Position numbers and translations under genes: made by a program
In this document: positions 1 through 12,297 of the stretch, piece after piece
Layout: every line of letters begins with the position of its first letter
Numbering within the stretch: the first letter of the stretch is position 1
The notes under the pieces: model-generated
The model's database searches: none
Told to the model about the DNA's origin: nothing
Seen by the model: only the letters and a program-made list of their open reading frames with translations
Assembly: GCF_900111375.1 (NCBI RefSeq)
Contig: NZ_FOHB01000006.1
Span: 124,001-188,000 of the forward strand
DNA from: Pedococcus cremeus
GTDB taxonomy: Bacteria > Actinomycetota > Actinomycetes > Actinomycetales > Dermatophilaceae
Direction of reading: 5' to 3'
DNA length: 64,000 nucleotides

Positions 1-681
1 CGCCTCGCGGCCATCCAGAAGCTGCCGGTCACCTACGTCTGGACGCACGACTCGATCGGCCTCGGCGAGGACGGCCCGACCCACCAGCCCATCGAGCAGC
101 TCGCGGCACTGCGGGCCATCCCCGGCCTCGACGTCATCCGTCCCGCCGACGCGAACGAGACGGCTGCCGCCTGGGGCGCGGTGCTGCGGCACCGCGACCG
201 GCCGGCCGCCCTGGCCCTGACCCGTCAGGCGGTGCCGGTCTACGACCGCAAGGAGTACGCCAAGGCGACCAACGTCACCAAGGGCGGCTACATCATGGCC
301 GAGGCGTCGACCGGGACCCCCGACGTCATCCTCATCGCCACGGGCTCCGAGGTGCAGCTCGCGGTGGAGGCGCGGAAGACCTTGGAGAAGCAGGGTGTTG
401 GAACCCGTGTGGTGTCCATGCCGTGCCGTGAGTGGTTCGACGAGCAGAGCGCGGCATACCGGGAGAAGGTCCTGCCCCGTGCCGTCCGTGCCCGCGTGAG
501 CGTGGAGGCCGGCGTGCCGCAGGGCTGGCGCGAGGTGGTCGGAGACGCCGGTGAGGTCATCGGCATCGACCACTACGGCGCCTCCGCGGACTTCACCACG
601 CTGTTCAAGGAGTTCGGCTTCACCACCCAGGCGGTGGTCGCGGCCGCCAAGAGGTCCATCAAGACCGCGAAGGGAAACTGA
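1..681 (+). CDS. tkt: transketolase, C-terminal part (5' end outside window)
   Basis: The reading frame is open from base 1 and ends with TGA at 679-681, giving the last 226 residues of a transketolase. It moves two-carbon ketol units between sugar phosphates in the non-oxidative pentose phosphate pathway, using thiamine diphosphate. The pyrimidine-binding domain motif [15 protein letters not shown] is near the visible start, and the C-terminal transketolase domain begins around [14 protein letters not shown]. The gene lies 4 bases upstream of tal, so the two are almost certainly cotranscribed. The N-terminal diphosphate-binding domain is cut off by the window edge, not missing. Confidence 0.95.
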   Translation, partial: RLAAIQKLPVTYVWTHDSIGLGEDGPTHQPIEQLAALRAIPGLDVIRPADANETAAAWGAVLRHRDRPAALALTRQAVPVYDRKEYAKATNVTKGGYIMAEASTGTPDVILIATGSEVQLAVEARKTLEKQGVGTRVVSMPCREWFDEQSAAYREKVLPRAVRARVSVEAGVPQGWREVVGDAGEVIGIDHYGASADFTTLFKEFGFTTQAVVAAAKRSIKTAKGN

Positions 682-685
682 CCGC

Positions 686-1858
686 ATGACTGACAAGCTC
701 GACCACCCGACCCCCGAGGCGGGCACCAGCCCGGCCCTCGAGGCGACCGACAACCCCGCGCTCGAGGCCCTCGCCCACAACGGCGTCTCCGTATGGCTCG
801 ACGACCTGTCGCGCCAGCGGATCCAGAGCGGCAACCTCGTTGAGCTCGTCGAGAAGAAGGGCGTCGTCGGCGTGACGACCAACCCCTCGATCTTCCAGCT
901 CGCCCTTGCCGAGGGCGACGCCTACGACGAGCAGGTCGCCAAGCTCGCGGCCGAGGGCAAGGACGTCGACGACACCGTCTTCGTCCTCACCACCGAGGAC
1001 GTCCGCAACGCGTGCGACATCATGCGCCCGGTCTACGACGCCACCGATGGTGTCGACGGCCGCGTCTCCATCGAGGTCGACCCGCGCCTGGCCCACGACA
1101 CCGCGGCCACCGTCGAGGCGGCTCGCTCGCTGTGGACCACCGTCGACCGCCCGAACGTGTTCATCAAGATCCCCGCAACCGTGGAGGGCCTCCCGGCCAT
1201 CTCGCAGGTGCTGTCCGAGGGGATCAGCGTCAACGTGACCCTGATCTTCTCCCTCGACCGCTACCGGGGCGTCATGAACGCCTTCCTCACCGGCCTCGAG
1301 CAGGCTCGCGAGGCCGGGCGCGAGCTGGGGGCCATCGACTCCGTCGCCTCGTTCTTCGTCTCCCGGGTCGACACCGAGGTCGACAAGCGCCTCGAGGCCA
1401 TCGGCACCGAGGAGGCGCTGTCGCTCCGCGGTCGCGCCGCGATCGCCAACGCGCAGCTGGCCTACCAGGCGTTCGAGGAGGTCTTCTCCACCCCGCGCTG
1501 GCAGAACCTCGCCGACGACGGCGCGCACGTGCAGCGTCCGCTGTGGGCCTCCACCGGGGTGAAGAACCACGACTACCCCGACACGATGTACGTCACCGAG
1601 CTGGTGGCTCCCAACACCGTGAACACCATGCCGGAGAAGACGCTCGACGCGGTCATCGACCACGGCGAGATCCGCGGCGACACGGTGACCGGGTCCTACG
1701 CGCAGGCCGCCGAGATCCTCGACGCGCTGGAGCGGCTCGGCATCTCGTACACCGAGGTCACCGCCCAGCTCGAGAAGGAGGGCGTGGACAAGTTCGAGGC
1801 GTCGTGGGAGGAGCTGCTCAAGGGCGTCCGGTCCGAGCTCGACAGGCTCAGCGCGTGA
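686..1858 (+). CDS. tal: transaldolase
   Basis: 390 aa, the long form usual in actinobacteria. It transfers a dihydroxyacetone unit from sedoheptulose-7-P to glyceraldehyde-3-P. The motif [10 protein letters not shown] near residue 65 and [16 protein letters not shown] with Schiff-base Lys about residue 161 identify the family. I chose ATG at 686 because it follows the tkt stop by 4 bases and gives [13 protein letters not shown]; the frame stays open upstream to 551, but that would overlap tkt by more than 100 bases. The stop overlaps the pgi start (GTGA), indicating translational coupling. Confidence 0.95.
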   Translation: MTDKLDHPTPEAGTSPALEATDNPALEALAHNGVSVWLDDLSRQRIQSGNLVELVEKKGVVGVTTNPSIFQLALAEGDAYDEQVAKLAAEGKDVDDTVFVLTTEDVRNACDIMRPVYDATDGVDGRVSIEVDPRLAHDTAATVEAARSLWTTVDRPNVFIKIPATVEGLPAISQVLSEGISVNVTLIFSLDRYRGVMNAFLTGLEQAREAGRELGAIDSVASFFVSRVDTEVDKRLEAIGTEEALSLRGRAAIANAQLAYQAFEEVFSTPRWQNLADDGAHVQRPLWASTGVKNHDYPDTMYVTELVAPNTVNTMPEKTLDAVIDHGEIRGDTVTGSYAQAAEILDALERLGISYTEVTAQLEKEGVDKFEASWEELLKGVRSELDRLSA

Positions 1859-3492
1859 GCGCTCTGGGCGTGGTCGCGTCCGGCCCGGCGGCCGACGCGA
1901 TCGCCCTCCGGGTGCCCGAGCTCGTCGGTGAGCGCTTCGCGAGCCGGCTGTTCGAGCAGGACGCCTCCCTGTGGGGCCCCGACGCCGAGTCCGAGGCGTC
2001 GATCCGGCTGTCCTGGGTGGGGCTCCCCCGCAGCTCCCGGCCGCTCGTCGGCGAGGTGGCGGCGCTCCGCGAGCACCTCCGGGGCGAGGGCGTCGACCGT
2101 GTCGTCCTCTGTGGCATGGGCGGTTCGTCGCTCGCGCCCGAGGTCATCTGCGCGACGGCCGGTGTGCCGCTCGTGGTGCTCGACTCCTCGCAGCCCGACA
2201 TGGTGCGCTCGGCGATGGTCGACCTCGACCGCACGGTGGTCGTGGTCTCCAGCAAGTCCGGCTCCACCGTGGAGACCGACTCGCAGCGCCGGGCGTTCGA
2301 GGCCGCCTTCACCGAGGCCGGCATCGACCCCACCACACGCATCGTCATCGTGACCGACCCCGGCAGCCCGCTCGACCAGGAGTCGCGGCAGGCCGGCTAC
2401 CGCGTCGTCAACGCCGACCCCCACGTGGGTGGTCGCTACTCCGCGCTCACCGCGTTCGGCCTGGTGCCCTCGGGCCTCGCCGGAGCCGACGTCGAGGCGC
2501 TGCTCGACGACGCGGAGGCGGTCTCGGACGTGCTGGCCGCCGACGACGAGGCCAACCCCGCCCTGCGCCTCGGCGCCGCCATGGCCGGCACCAGCCCGCT
2601 GCGCGACAAGCTCGTGCTCGTCGACGACGGCTCCGGCATCGCCGGCCTGCCCGACTGGACCGAGCAGCTCATCGCCGAGAGCACCGGCAAGAACGGCACC
2701 GGCATCCTGCCGGTCGTGGTGCAGGAGGAAGAGGAGTGGGAGGTCGAGTGGCCTCCGCGCGACGTCACCGTCCTGCGCCTCAAGGGCGACGCCGAGGACC
2801 CCGACAGCCCGGACGAGCTCGTGCAGCCGGACCGCTCTGACATCGAGGTCACCGGCTCCCTCGGCGCCCAGCTGCTCCTGTGGGAGGTCGCCACGGCGGT
2901 GGCCGGGCGGCTGCTGGGCATCAACCCGTTCGACCAGCCCGACGTCGAGAGCGCCAAGAAGGCCGCCCGCGGCCTGCTCGAGCAGAAGGGCGGCGCGGCC
3001 CAGGCCCCGGCGTTCACCGACGGCGCCGTGGAGGTGCGCGCCCTGGGGAACGGCTGGCTCGGGGACGCCTCGACCCTCGTCGAGGCCGTCGACGCGCTGC
3101 TGGACCAGCTCGGGCCCACCGGATACGTCGCCGTCATGGCCTACCTGGACCGCCTGGCCGACGCGCCGCTCGCCGACACCCGACCCAAGCTCGCAGCACT
3201 GGTCGAGCGTCCGGTGACGTTCGGGTGGGGACCGCGGTTCCTGCACTCGACCGGACAGTTCCACAAGGGAGGACCGGACATCGGCGTCTACCTCCAGATC
3301 ACGGCGGAGCCGCACCAGGACCTCGAGGTCCCCGGGCGCGACTTCACCTTCGGCGAGTTCATCGCGGCGCAGGCTGCCGGTGACGCGCAGGTGCTGGCCG
3401 AGATCGGCCGCCCGGTTCTCCGCCTGCACCTGACGGACCACGACGCCGGCCTCCAGCAGGTCGTCGCCGTGCTGAGCCGCCACGCTCGCTGA
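1855..3492 (+). CDS. pgi: glucose-6-phosphate isomerase (type found fused to transaldolase)
   Basis: 545 aa. It interconverts glucose-6-P and fructose-6-P. The SIS sugar-isomerase motifs are visible: [11 protein letters not shown] near residue 87, [16 protein letters not shown] near 138, [13 protein letters not shown] near 191, and the C-terminal [19 protein letters not shown]. The protein does not look like the E. coli-type enzyme but like the Pgi half of bifunctional transaldolase/glucose-6-phosphate isomerases. Here it is a separate gene whose GTG start at 1855 overlaps the tal stop by 4 bases. The upstream open frame (from 1012) is only a shadow of tal. Confidence 0.9.
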   Translation: MSALGVVASGPAADAIALRVPELVGERFASRLFEQDASLWGPDAESEASIRLSWVGLPRSSRPLVGEVAALREHLRGEGVDRVVLCGMGGSSLAPEVICATAGVPLVVLDSSQPDMVRSAMVDLDRTVVVVSSKSGSTVETDSQRRAFEAAFTEAGIDPTTRIVIVTDPGSPLDQESRQAGYRVVNADPHVGGRYSALTAFGLVPSGLAGADVEALLDDAEAVSDVLAADDEANPALRLGAAMAGTSPLRDKLVLVDDGSGIAGLPDWTEQLIAESTGKNGTGILPVVVQEEEEWEVEWPPRDVTVLRLKGDAEDPDSPDELVQPDRSDIEVTGSLGAQLLLWEVATAVAGRLLGINPFDQPDVESAKKAARGLLEQKGGAAQAPAFTDGAVEVRALGNGWLGDASTLVEAVDALLDQLGPTGYVAVMAYLDRLADAPLADTRPKLAALVERPVTFGWGPRFLHSTGQFHKGGPDIGVYLQITAEPHQDLEVPGRDFTFGEFIAAQAAGDAQVLAEIGRPVLRLHLTDHDAGLQQVVAVLSRHAR

Positions 3493-3524
3493 CCCCCTCA
3501 CACACGCCGACGTAAGGGCACTGC

Positions 3525-5066
<1,542 letters not shown>

Positions 5067-5121
5067 CCACCCCATTCAGTTCTCCGCTCGTTCCTCACTC
5101 CGATACTGAACGGGGACCCCG

Positions 5122-6318
5122 GTGATCGTCGACCTGCCCAGCACCTCGACCAAGGAGATCAGCAAGCGCCTGGTGCGGCTGCGCCAGGACGTCGGCGCGA
5201 TGGCCCTGAGCCGGGTGCTCACCCTCGTGCTGGTCGTCGACGAGCAGAAGGCCGAGGAGGCCATCCAGGTCGCCAACGACGCCAGCCACCAGCACCCCTG
5301 CCGCATCATCGCCGTCGTCATCGGCAACAAGCGTGGGGTGTCCCGCCTCGACGCCCAGATCCGGGTCGGTGGGGACGCCGGCGCCAGCGAGGTCGTCGTG
5401 CTGCGGCTCTACGGCCCGCTGACCCGCCACGCGAGCAGCGTGGTCACCCCACTGCTGCTGCCGGACTCCCCCGTGGTGACCTGGTGGCCGACAACGGCAC
5501 CCAAGCGCATCTCGGAGGACTCCATCGGCGCGATGGCCCAGCGCCGCATCACCGACGCGGCCCAGGCCAAGAACCCGCGCGCCGACATGAAGCACCGCGC
5601 GGAGACCTACGCGCCCGGCGACACCGACCTGGCGTGGACGCGGATCACCCTGTGGCGCGGCCTGCTGGCGGCGGCGCTCGACCAGCCGCCCTACGAGCCG
5701 GTGCTCTCCGCCACCGTCACCGGCGGCACCGACTCCCCGTCGGCGGACCTGCTCGCCGCCTGGCTCGCGCAGTTCCTCAAGTGCCCGGTCGAGCGGGCCC
5801 GGTCGCGTGCGGGCACGGGCATCGTCAGCGTCCGCCTCGAGCGGCGGGCGGGCAACATCGACCTGGTCCGTCCCGAGGGCGACACCGCGACCCTCGTGCA
5901 GCCCGGCCAGCCCGACCGCACCATCTCCCTGCCGCACCGCAGCGACGCCGAGTGCCTCGCCGACGAGCTGCGCCGTCTGGACCCCGACGAGGTCTACGAG
6001 GAGGTCATGACCGAGGGAATGCCGCGCCTGGGCGCCCCCGGCAAGGGCAGGACCGCCAGCGAGGCCATGGCGGAGGGTGAGGCACCGTCCGTGCCCGAGT
6101 CCGAGCGCATCCTCAAGCGGCTGCGGCGCGAGGCCCGGGTCGATGGCCGGAGCCTGATGGTGGAGGAGGCGGCGGAGCCGGAGGGCAGCTCCGACACCGA
6201 GACGGTCAAGAAGGCCGCGGCCCGCAAGCTCGCCAGCGCGAAGGAGGCCCGCCAGGGCGCCGAAGCCGCAGCCGAGGGCGCCGACGCCAAGGCTGGCAGC
6301 GGAGCAGGAGCCTCGTGA
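5122..6318 (+). CDS. opcA: glucose-6-phosphate dehydrogenase assembly protein OpcA
   Basis: 398 aa, start GTG 5122 (MIVDLPSTSTKEISKRLV). OpcA is needed for oligomerisation or activation of Zwf in actinobacteria and cyanobacteria, and its place directly after zwf supports that. The core ends around residue 330. The last 60-70 residues are a low-complexity tail rich in Ala, Lys and Glu (for example KKAAARKLASAKEARQGAEA) without a recognisable domain. The stop overlaps the pgl start by 4 bases (GTGA). Confidence 0.93.
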   Translation: MIVDLPSTSTKEISKRLVRLRQDVGAMALSRVLTLVLVVDEQKAEEAIQVANDASHQHPCRIIAVVIGNKRGVSRLDAQIRVGGDAGASEVVVLRLYGPLTRHASSVVTPLLLPDSPVVTWWPTTAPKRISEDSIGAMAQRRITDAAQAKNPRADMKHRAETYAPGDTDLAWTRITLWRGLLAAALDQPPYEPVLSATVTGGTDSPSADLLAAWLAQFLKCPVERARSRAGTGIVSVRLERRAGNIDLVRPEGDTATLVQPGQPDRTISLPHRSDAECLADELRRLDPDEVYEEVMTEGMPRLGAPGKGRTASEAMAEGEAPSVPESERILKRLRREARVDGRSLMVEEAAEPEGSSDTETVKKAAARKLASAKEARQGAEAAAEGADAKAGSGAGAS

Positions 6319-7064
6319 CCACCGAGTCCCAGGTCGTCGTCCACCGCGACAAGCAGCACCTCGCCGATGCCTCCGCCACCCGGCTCGTCGCCACGTTGGC
6401 CGAGGCGCAGACGCGCGGCCGTGAACCGCACGTGTCGCTCACCGGTGGGTCGATGGGCTCGGCGATCGTCGCCTCGCTGCAGACCGCCCGGGGTCGCGAC
6501 ACGGTGGACTGGTCGCGCGTCTCCATCTGGTGGGGCGACGAGCGCTACCTGCCGGCCGGCGACCCCGATCGCAACGACACCCAGAACGACCACGCCGGTC
6601 TGCTCGACCTCGGGCTCGATCCCGAACGGGTGCACCGCGTGCCGGGTCCCGACGCCAGCAGCTCGGCCGAGGAGAGCGCCGAGCTCTACGCGGCCGCGCT
6701 GCGTGCCAGTGGTGGCGGGGAGTTCGACGTGATGGTGCTCGGGGTCGGACCCGACGGCCACGTCGCCTCGCTGTTCCCGGGCCACCCGGCCCAGTTGGCG
6801 AAGGACGCCATCGCCGTCGCCGTGCACGACTCGCCCAAGCCGCCGCCCGACCGGGTCTCGCTCACCCTGGAGTGCCTGAACCGCTCCGAGCGCGTCTGGT
6901 TCCTCGTGGCCGGCGACGACAAGGCCGGTGCGGTGCGCGACGGGGTCGAGGGGGCGGCGCCGGAGCGGTCCACCGCGGCCCAGGTGCGCGGCCTGCGCGA
7001 GACGCTGTGGCTGGTCGACGGCGCCGCAGCAGCCGGGCTGCCCCGGGACCGCCTCGAGCACTGA
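6315..7064 (+). CDS. pgl: 6-phosphogluconolactonase
   Basis: 249 aa, start GTG 6315 overlapping the opcA stop. It hydrolyses 6-phosphogluconolactone to 6-phosphogluconate. The motifs typical of the glucosamine-6-P isomerase/6PGL fold are SLTGGSMGSAI near residue 41, WWGDERYLPAGDPDRN near 73, and MVLGVGPDGHVASLFPGH near 138. It is the last gene of the plus-strand sugar phosphate operon and converges on rbpA; the 119-base gap carries a large inverted repeat. Confidence 0.95.
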   Translation: MTTESQVVVHRDKQHLADASATRLVATLAEAQTRGREPHVSLTGGSMGSAIVASLQTARGRDTVDWSRVSIWWGDERYLPAGDPDRNDTQNDHAGLLDLGLDPERVHRVPGPDASSSAEESAELYAAALRASGGGEFDVMVLGVGPDGHVASLFPGHPAQLAKDAIAVAVHDSPKPPPDRVSLTLECLNRSERVWFLVAGDDKAGAVRDGVEGAAPERSTAAQVRGLRETLWLVDGAAAAGLPRDRLEH

Positions 7065-7111
7065 GGACGCCTCGACCACTGAGATCAGCGGGCCGAAACG
7101 CCCCACCCATT

Positions 7112-7162
7112 GCGAAACCCACCGTGACGACTGCTGTTCGCGCAGTCGGCGGTGGGTTTCGC
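7112..7162. terminator. nested inverted repeat between pgl and rbpA, probable bidirectional terminator
   Basis: A perfect 13-bp inverted repeat (GCGAAACCCACCG at 7112-7124, CGGTGGGTTTCGC at 7150-7162) encloses a second perfect 6-bp repeat (GACTGC 7129-7134, GCAGTC 7142-7147). It lies between convergent genes, where a bidirectional terminator is expected. There is no T-run on either side, so it could also be a dispersed palindromic element. Confidence 0.6.
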
Positions 7163-7183
7163 GCAGGGAGTGGGGGGCGGCTG

Positions 7184-7534
7184 TTACTGGATGAGCTTGC
7201 GCTCCCGCAGCGTCGCCAGCGCCTCGTCGAGGATCGCCTTGCCGTCGGCGTCGGAGCGGCGCTCCTTCACGTAGGCCAGGTGGGTCTTGTAGGGCTCGAC
7301 GCGCGGCGGAGCCGGCGGGTTCGCCTCGTCCTGCCCGGCGGGGAAGCCGCAGCGCGGGCAGTCCCAGGTCTCGGGGATCGCCAGGCCGGGCTCCTCAGCG
7401 AAGCTGGGCCGCGTCTGGTGCCCGTTGGCGCACCAGTAGGAGACGTACACCCGAGGGGCGGCGTCGCCGCGCTCGGCCTCTCCCATCGGGCCGGCGCCGA
7501 CTCGGCTGCCGCGGATTGCGTTGCCACCTGCCAT
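7184..7534 (-). CDS. rbpA: RNA polymerase-binding protein RbpA
   Basis: 116 aa. RbpA is an actinobacterial transcription factor that binds the principal sigma factor and RNA polymerase and stabilises the open complex. The N-terminal tail (MAGGNAIRGSRVGAGPMGEA) is basic and glycine-rich. The zinc-binding core shows YWCANGHQTRPSFA and WDCPRCGFPAG, followed by the sigma-interaction helix starting HLAYVKERRSDADG. Length and motif order match the mycobacterial protein. It sits 40 bases downstream of secG on the same strand and faces pgl. Confidence 0.96.
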   Translation of the reverse strand: MAGGNAIRGSRVGAGPMGEAERGDAAPRVYVSYWCANGHQTRPSFAEEPGLAIPETWDCPRCGFPAGQDEANPPAPPRVEPYKTHLAYVKERRSDADGKAILDEALATLRERKLIQ

Positions 7535-7574
7535 GGTCAGTTGTGCCTTTCAGGTCAGGTTCGAAGAGGTCGGG

Positions 7575-7820
7575 TCAGGCCGAGAAGCGCTCGAGGAGGC
7601 CGAGCCCCACGATGCAGGCGAACCAGATGATCGCCACGGCGACGGTGAAGCGGTCGAGGTTGCGCTCGGCCACCGAGGAGGAGCCCAGTGACGTCGACAT
7701 GCCGCCGCCGAACATGTCGGACAGTCCGCCGCCCTTGCCCTTGTGGAGCAGGATCAGGAGGGTCAGGAACAGTCCACCCAGGACCAGCAGCACCTGCAGG
7801 CCAATTCGTACGGCTTCCAC
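7575..7820 (-). CDS. secG: preprotein translocase subunit SecG
   Basis: 81 aa, start GTG 7820. It is an accessory membrane subunit of the SecYEG export channel. There are two membrane segments (about residues 5-24 and 57-76) with the conserved GGLSDMFGG loop between them. The order tpiA-secG-rbpA on one strand is conserved in actinobacteria. Confidence 0.95.
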   Translation of the reverse strand: MEAVRIGLQVLLVLGGLFLTLLILLHKGKGGGLSDMFGGGMSTSLGSSSVAERNLDRFTVAVAIIWFACIVGLGLLERFSA

Positions 7821-7862
7821 GCTCTACCTATTTTCGTCGGGGTCTGGTCGAGGTCTGGTGAA

Positions 7863-7877
7863 GTGCACGTCGTGCAC
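7863..7877. other. small hairpin between secG and tpiA
   Basis: GTGCAC-gtc-GTGCAC, a 6-bp perfect inverted repeat with a 3-base loop, in the 112-base gap between secG and tpiA. It could be an RNA processing site or a protein site; the sequence alone does not decide. Confidence 0.3.
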
Positions 7878-7932
7878 GCCCGTCAGGATACCTGCTCGAC
7901 GCCGACGGCCGAAGCACGGCTGATCCGCCGTG

Positions 7933-8742
7933 TCAGGCGGTCGTCTTCATGTGGTCGCGGAAGCGGCAGATCGACGCGAACTCCTCCGGCACGATCGAGG
8001 CGCCTCCCACGAGGGCGCCGTCGACATCCTCCTCCGCCATGATGGCCGCGACGTTGTTGGCCTTCACCGAGCCGCCGTAGAGGACCCGGACGCCGTCCGC
8101 GAGGTCGCCGGAGTAGAGCTCGGCGAGCTTGGTGCGGATGGCCGCGCAGACCTCCTGCGCGTCCTGCGGGGTGGCGACCTCGCCGGTGCCGATGGCCCAG
8201 ACCGGCTCGTAGGCGATGACGATGGTCCTGACCTGCTCGGCCGTGAGGTCCTTCAGTCCGGCTTCGACCTGCGCGAGGACGTGGGCGACGTGCTCGCCCG
8301 CCTGGCGGACCTCGAGCCCCTCGCCGACGCAGAAGATCGGGGTCAGCCCGTGCTTGTAGGCCGCCTTCAGCTTGGCGTTCACGACCTCGTCGGTCTCCTG
8401 GTGGTACTCGCGTCGCTCGCTGTGGCCGACGACGACGTAGGTGCAGCCGAGCTTGGCGAGGAAGGCCCCGGAGACCTCACCGGTGTAGGCGCCGCTGTCG
8501 TGCGCGCTCAGGTCCTGGGCGCCGTGCTCGAGCTTGAGGCGGTCACCGTCGATGAGGGTCTGCACGCTGCGCAGGTCGGTGAACGGCGGCAGCACGGCCA
8601 CCTCGACGGCCCCGAAGTCGTGCTTGCCGTCCCGCAGGGTCCAGTCGAGCTTCTGCACCAGGTGGGTGGCCTGCAGGTGGTCGAGGTTCATCTTCCAGTT
8701 GCCCGCCATGAGCGGCGTTCGTCCGGACGGGGTGGCAGCCAT
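7933..8742 (-). CDS. tpiA: triosephosphate isomerase
   Basis: 269 aa. It interconverts dihydroxyacetone phosphate and glyceraldehyde-3-phosphate in glycolysis. Active-site motifs are all present: AGNWKMN near residue 13 with the catalytic Lys, VVGHSERR near 105 with the catalytic His, and [11 protein letters not shown] near 180 with the catalytic Glu. The C-terminal phosphate-binding loop [10 protein letters not shown] is intact. It is downstream of pgk, separated by 116 bases that hold a strong hairpin. Confidence 0.97.
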   Translation of the reverse strand: MAATPSGRTPLMAGNWKMNLDHLQATHLVQKLDWTLRDGKHDFGAVEVAVLPPFTDLRSVQTLIDGDRLKLEHGAQDLSAHDSGAYTGEVSGAFLAKLGCTYVVVGHSERREYHQETDEVVNAKLKAAYKHGLTPIFCVGEGLEVRQAGEHVAHVLAQVEAGLKDLTAEQVRTIVIAYEPVWAIGTGEVATPQDAQEVCAAIRTKLAELYSGDLADGVRVLYGGSVKANNVAAIMAEEDVDGALVGGASIVPEEFASICRFRDHMKTTA

Positions 8743-8805
8743 GGGACTCCTTGTTCAGGTCGTGCGGGGTTGTTGCGGGGTGGTTGCGGTCCTGTGTCGG
8801 TATGC

Positions 8806-8841
8806 CGGTGGGCCGGGCCACGTGCGCGGCCCGGCCCACCG
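8806..8841 (-). terminator. strong hairpin between pgk and tpiA
   Basis: A 14-bp perfect stem: CGGTGGGCCGGGCC (8806-8819) pairs with GGCCCGGCCCACCG (8828-8841), loop of 8 bases. No T-run follows in the direction of transcription, so it may attenuate read-through or mark an RNA processing site that sets pgk/tpiA stoichiometry, rather than end transcription. Confidence 0.5.
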
Positions 8842-8858
8842 AGTGGTCCAGCGTGGGG

Positions 8859-10061
8859 TCAGGCCTCGTCGAGCACCGTCAGGCCGGGCAGCTCCTTGCC
8901 CTCGAGGTACTCGAGGCTGGCGCCGCCACCGGTGCTGATGTGGCCGAACTGGTCGTCGGAGAAGCCGAGCTGGCGCACGGCCGCGGCGGAGTCACCGCCG
9001 CCCACCACGGTGAGCGCACCCTTCTCGGTGAGCTCGACGAGGGCCTCGGCGACGGCCTGGGTGCCCGCGGCATACGGCTCCATCTCGAACGCGCCCATCG
9101 GGCCGTTCCAGAACACCGTCTTGCAGTGCTTGAGCTTCTGCGCGAACAGGAAGCCCGACTCCGGCCCGATGTCGAGGCCCATGCGGTCGGCGGGGATGAG
9201 CCCGGCCGGCACGACCTGCGGGTCGGAGTCGACCGAGAACTCGGTGCCGACGACGATGTCGACGGGCAGGACGATCTCGACGCCGCGCTCGTGCGCCTGC
9301 TCGAGGTAGCCCTTCACGGTCTCGACCTGGTCGGCCTCGAGCAGGCTCGTGCCGACCTCGTAGCCCTGCGCCTTGAGGAAGGTGAAGACCATGCCGCCAC
9401 CGATGAGGAGCCGGTCGGCGGTCCTGAGCAGGTTGTCGATGACCCCGAGCTTGTCGGAGACCTTCGCGCCGCCCAGCACCACGGCATACGGGCGCTCCGG
9501 GTCCTCGGTGAGGCGCCGCAGCACGCCCACCTCGTTCTCCACGAGCCCGCCCACGGCGTGCGGGAGCCGCTTCGCGACGTCGTAGACCGACGCCTGCTTG
9601 CGGTGGACGACACCGAAGCCGTCGGAGACGAAGACGTCGGCGAGCGAGGCGAGCTGGTCGGCGAAGGTGCCGCGCTCGGTCTCGTCCTTCGACGTCTCCC
9701 CCGCGTTGAACCGCAGGTTCTCCAGGAGCACGACGTCACCGTCGCCGGCGGCCTCGACGGCCGCCTTGGCGGACTCACCGACGGTGTCCTCCGCGAAGCG
9801 GACCTCCCGGCCCAGCAGCTCGCCGAGCCGCCGGGCGACCGGCGCCAGCGAGTACTTCGCCTCCGGGGTGCCCTTCGGCCGGCCGAGGTGGGCGCACACG
9901 ATGACGCGTGCACCCGCCTCGGAGAGGGCCTCGATGGTGGGGACCGAAGCGCGGATGCGACCGTCGTCGGAGATGGTGTCCCCGTCGAGCGGGACGTTGA
10001 GGTCGGAGCGGACGAGCACGCGCTTGCCGCGCAGGTCGCCCAGCTCGGCGATCGTCTTCAC
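8859..10061 (-). CDS. pgk: phosphoglycerate kinase
   Basis: 400 aa. It makes ATP from 1,3-bisphosphoglycerate in glycolysis. The N-terminal signature [17 protein letters not shown] (near residue 12) and the C-terminal nucleotide-binding loop [16 protein letters not shown] are seen. Start GTG 10061 is chosen because it is preceded by the strong Shine-Dalgarno AAGGGGGAG, and because the frame upstream is only a shadow of gap. It lies 23 bases after the gap stop and is probably cotranscribed with it. Confidence 0.96.
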   Translation of the reverse strand: MKTIAELGDLRGKRVLVRSDLNVPLDGDTISDDGRIRASVPTIEALSEAGARVIVCAHLGRPKGTPEAKYSLAPVARRLGELLGREVRFAEDTVGESAKAAVEAAGDGDVVLLENLRFNAGETSKDETERGTFADQLASLADVFVSDGFGVVHRKQASVYDVAKRLPHAVGGLVENEVGVLRRLTEDPERPYAVVLGGAKVSDKLGVIDNLLRTADRLLIGGGMVFTFLKAQGYEVGTSLLEADQVETVKGYLEQAHERGVEIVLPVDIVVGTEFSVDSDPQVVPAGLIPADRMGLDIGPESGFLFAQKLKHCKTVFWNGPMGAFEMEPYAAGTQAVAEALVELTEKGALTVVGGGDSAAAVRQLGFSDDQFGHISTGGGASLEYLEGKELPGLTVLDEA

Positions 10062-10084
10062 TGCTCGCTCCCCCTTGACGGTGC

Positions 10085-11095
<1,011 letters not shown>

Positions 11096-11223
11096 TCAGC
11101 CTTCCCAGTGGACGGGGCGCCGCGTCTGCGCGGCAGTGGGTCGTCTCCGACCCTATTGGATGCCCCACCCCCGGGGACACCGGGTCCCGCCGTACGAGCG
11201 GGTAGTCAGGACCTTCGGCACGA

Positions 11224-11260
11224 CAGGTCGGGACGACCGTCCCGGACCGGCTCGGACCTG
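11224..11260 (-). terminator. structured region after whiA, possible terminator
   Basis: On the transcribed strand CAGGTC (11260-11255) can pair with GACCTG (11229-11224), enclosing CGGGAC-ggtc-GTCCCG (11244-11229); the two options share a base at 11229. It begins 3 bases past the whiA stop. There is no T-run, so this is a weak call. Confidence 0.35.
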
Positions 11261-11262
11261 CG

Positions 11263-12243
11263 TCAGGCGTCGAGCATGTCGGGCGTGAGGTTGGCGTCCG
11301 TGCCCGGGATGCCGAGGTCGGACGCGCGCTTGTCGGCCATGGCCAGCAGCCGGCGGATCCGGCCGGCGACGGCGTCCTTGGTCATCGGCGGCTGCGCCAG
11401 CTGGCCGAGCTCCTCGAGGCTGGCCTGCTTGTGCTCCAGCCGCAGCGCACCGGCCTCGCGCAGGTGGTCGGGCACCTCCTCGCCGAGGATCTCCAGGGCG
11501 CGCTGCACCCGGGCGCCCGCGGCGACGGCGGCCCGGGCCGACCGGCGCAGGTTGGCGTCGTCGAAGTTCGCCAGCCGGTTGGCCGTGGCCCGGACCTCGC
11601 GCCGCATCCGGCGCTCCTCCCAGGCGAGCACGGCGTCGTGGGCACCGAGCCGGGTGAGCATCGCGCCGATGGCGTCGCCGTCACGGATCACCACGCGGTC
11701 GACGCCGCGCACCTCGCGCGCCTTGGCCTGGATACCGATCCGTCGCGCGGCGCCAACGAGGGCGAGGGCCGCCTCCGGCCCGGGGCAGGTCACCTCGAGG
11801 GCCGACGAGCGGCCGGGCTCGGTGAGCGAGCCGTGCGCCAGGAACGCGCCGCGCCAGGCCGCCTCCGCGTCACAGGCTGCGGCGCTGACGACCTTGGGCG
11901 GCAGGCCGCGCACGGGGCGGCCGCGGGAGTCGATCAAGCCGGTCTGGCGGGCCAGGGCCTCGCCGTCCTGGACCACGCGCACGACGTAGCGGCTGCTCTT
12001 GCGCAGGCCACCGGCGGCCATCACGAGCACCTCGGTGGAGTGCCCGTAGAGGTCGGTGATGTCACGGCGCAGGCGCCGCGCCGCGTTGGCGGTGTCGAGC
12101 TCGGCCTCGACGACGATGCGGCCGCCCACGATGTGCAGCCCGCCGGCGAAGCGCAGGGTCGAGGCGACCTCCGCCTTGCGGCAGCAGGGCTTGGTCACGT
12201 CGAGCCGGCTCAGCTCGTCCTTCACCTTCGCGGTCATCGCCAT
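11263..12243 (-). CDS. whiA: DNA-binding protein WhiA
   Basis: 326 aa, normal length. In streptomycetes WhiA acts with WhiB as a sporulation regulator; in non-sporulating bacteria it is tied to division and metabolism. The N-terminal part ([19 protein letters not shown]) belongs to the degenerate LAGLIDADG homing-endonuclease-like fold, and the C-terminal HTH is seen around [20 protein letters not shown]. It is part of the conserved string rapZ-yvcK-whiA and lies 54 bases after yvcK. Confidence 0.95.
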   Translation of the reverse strand: MAMTAKVKDELSRLDVTKPCCRKAEVASTLRFAGGLHIVGGRIVVEAELDTANAARRLRRDITDLYGHSTEVLVMAAGGLRKSSRYVVRVVQDGEALARQTGLIDSRGRPVRGLPPKVVSAAACDAEAAWRGAFLAHGSLTEPGRSSALEVTCPGPEAALALVGAARRIGIQAKAREVRGVDRVVIRDGDAIGAMLTRLGAHDAVLAWEERRMRREVRATANRLANFDDANLRRSARAAVAAGARVQRALEILGEEVPDHLREAGALRLEHKQASLEELGQLAQPPMTKDAVAGRIRRLLAMADKRASDLGIPGTDANLTPDMLDA

Positions 12244-12297
12244 GGCGTCATCCTGTCACCCTTGTCCAACACGTCTGGTCCCCCGACCCCGCGCCAC

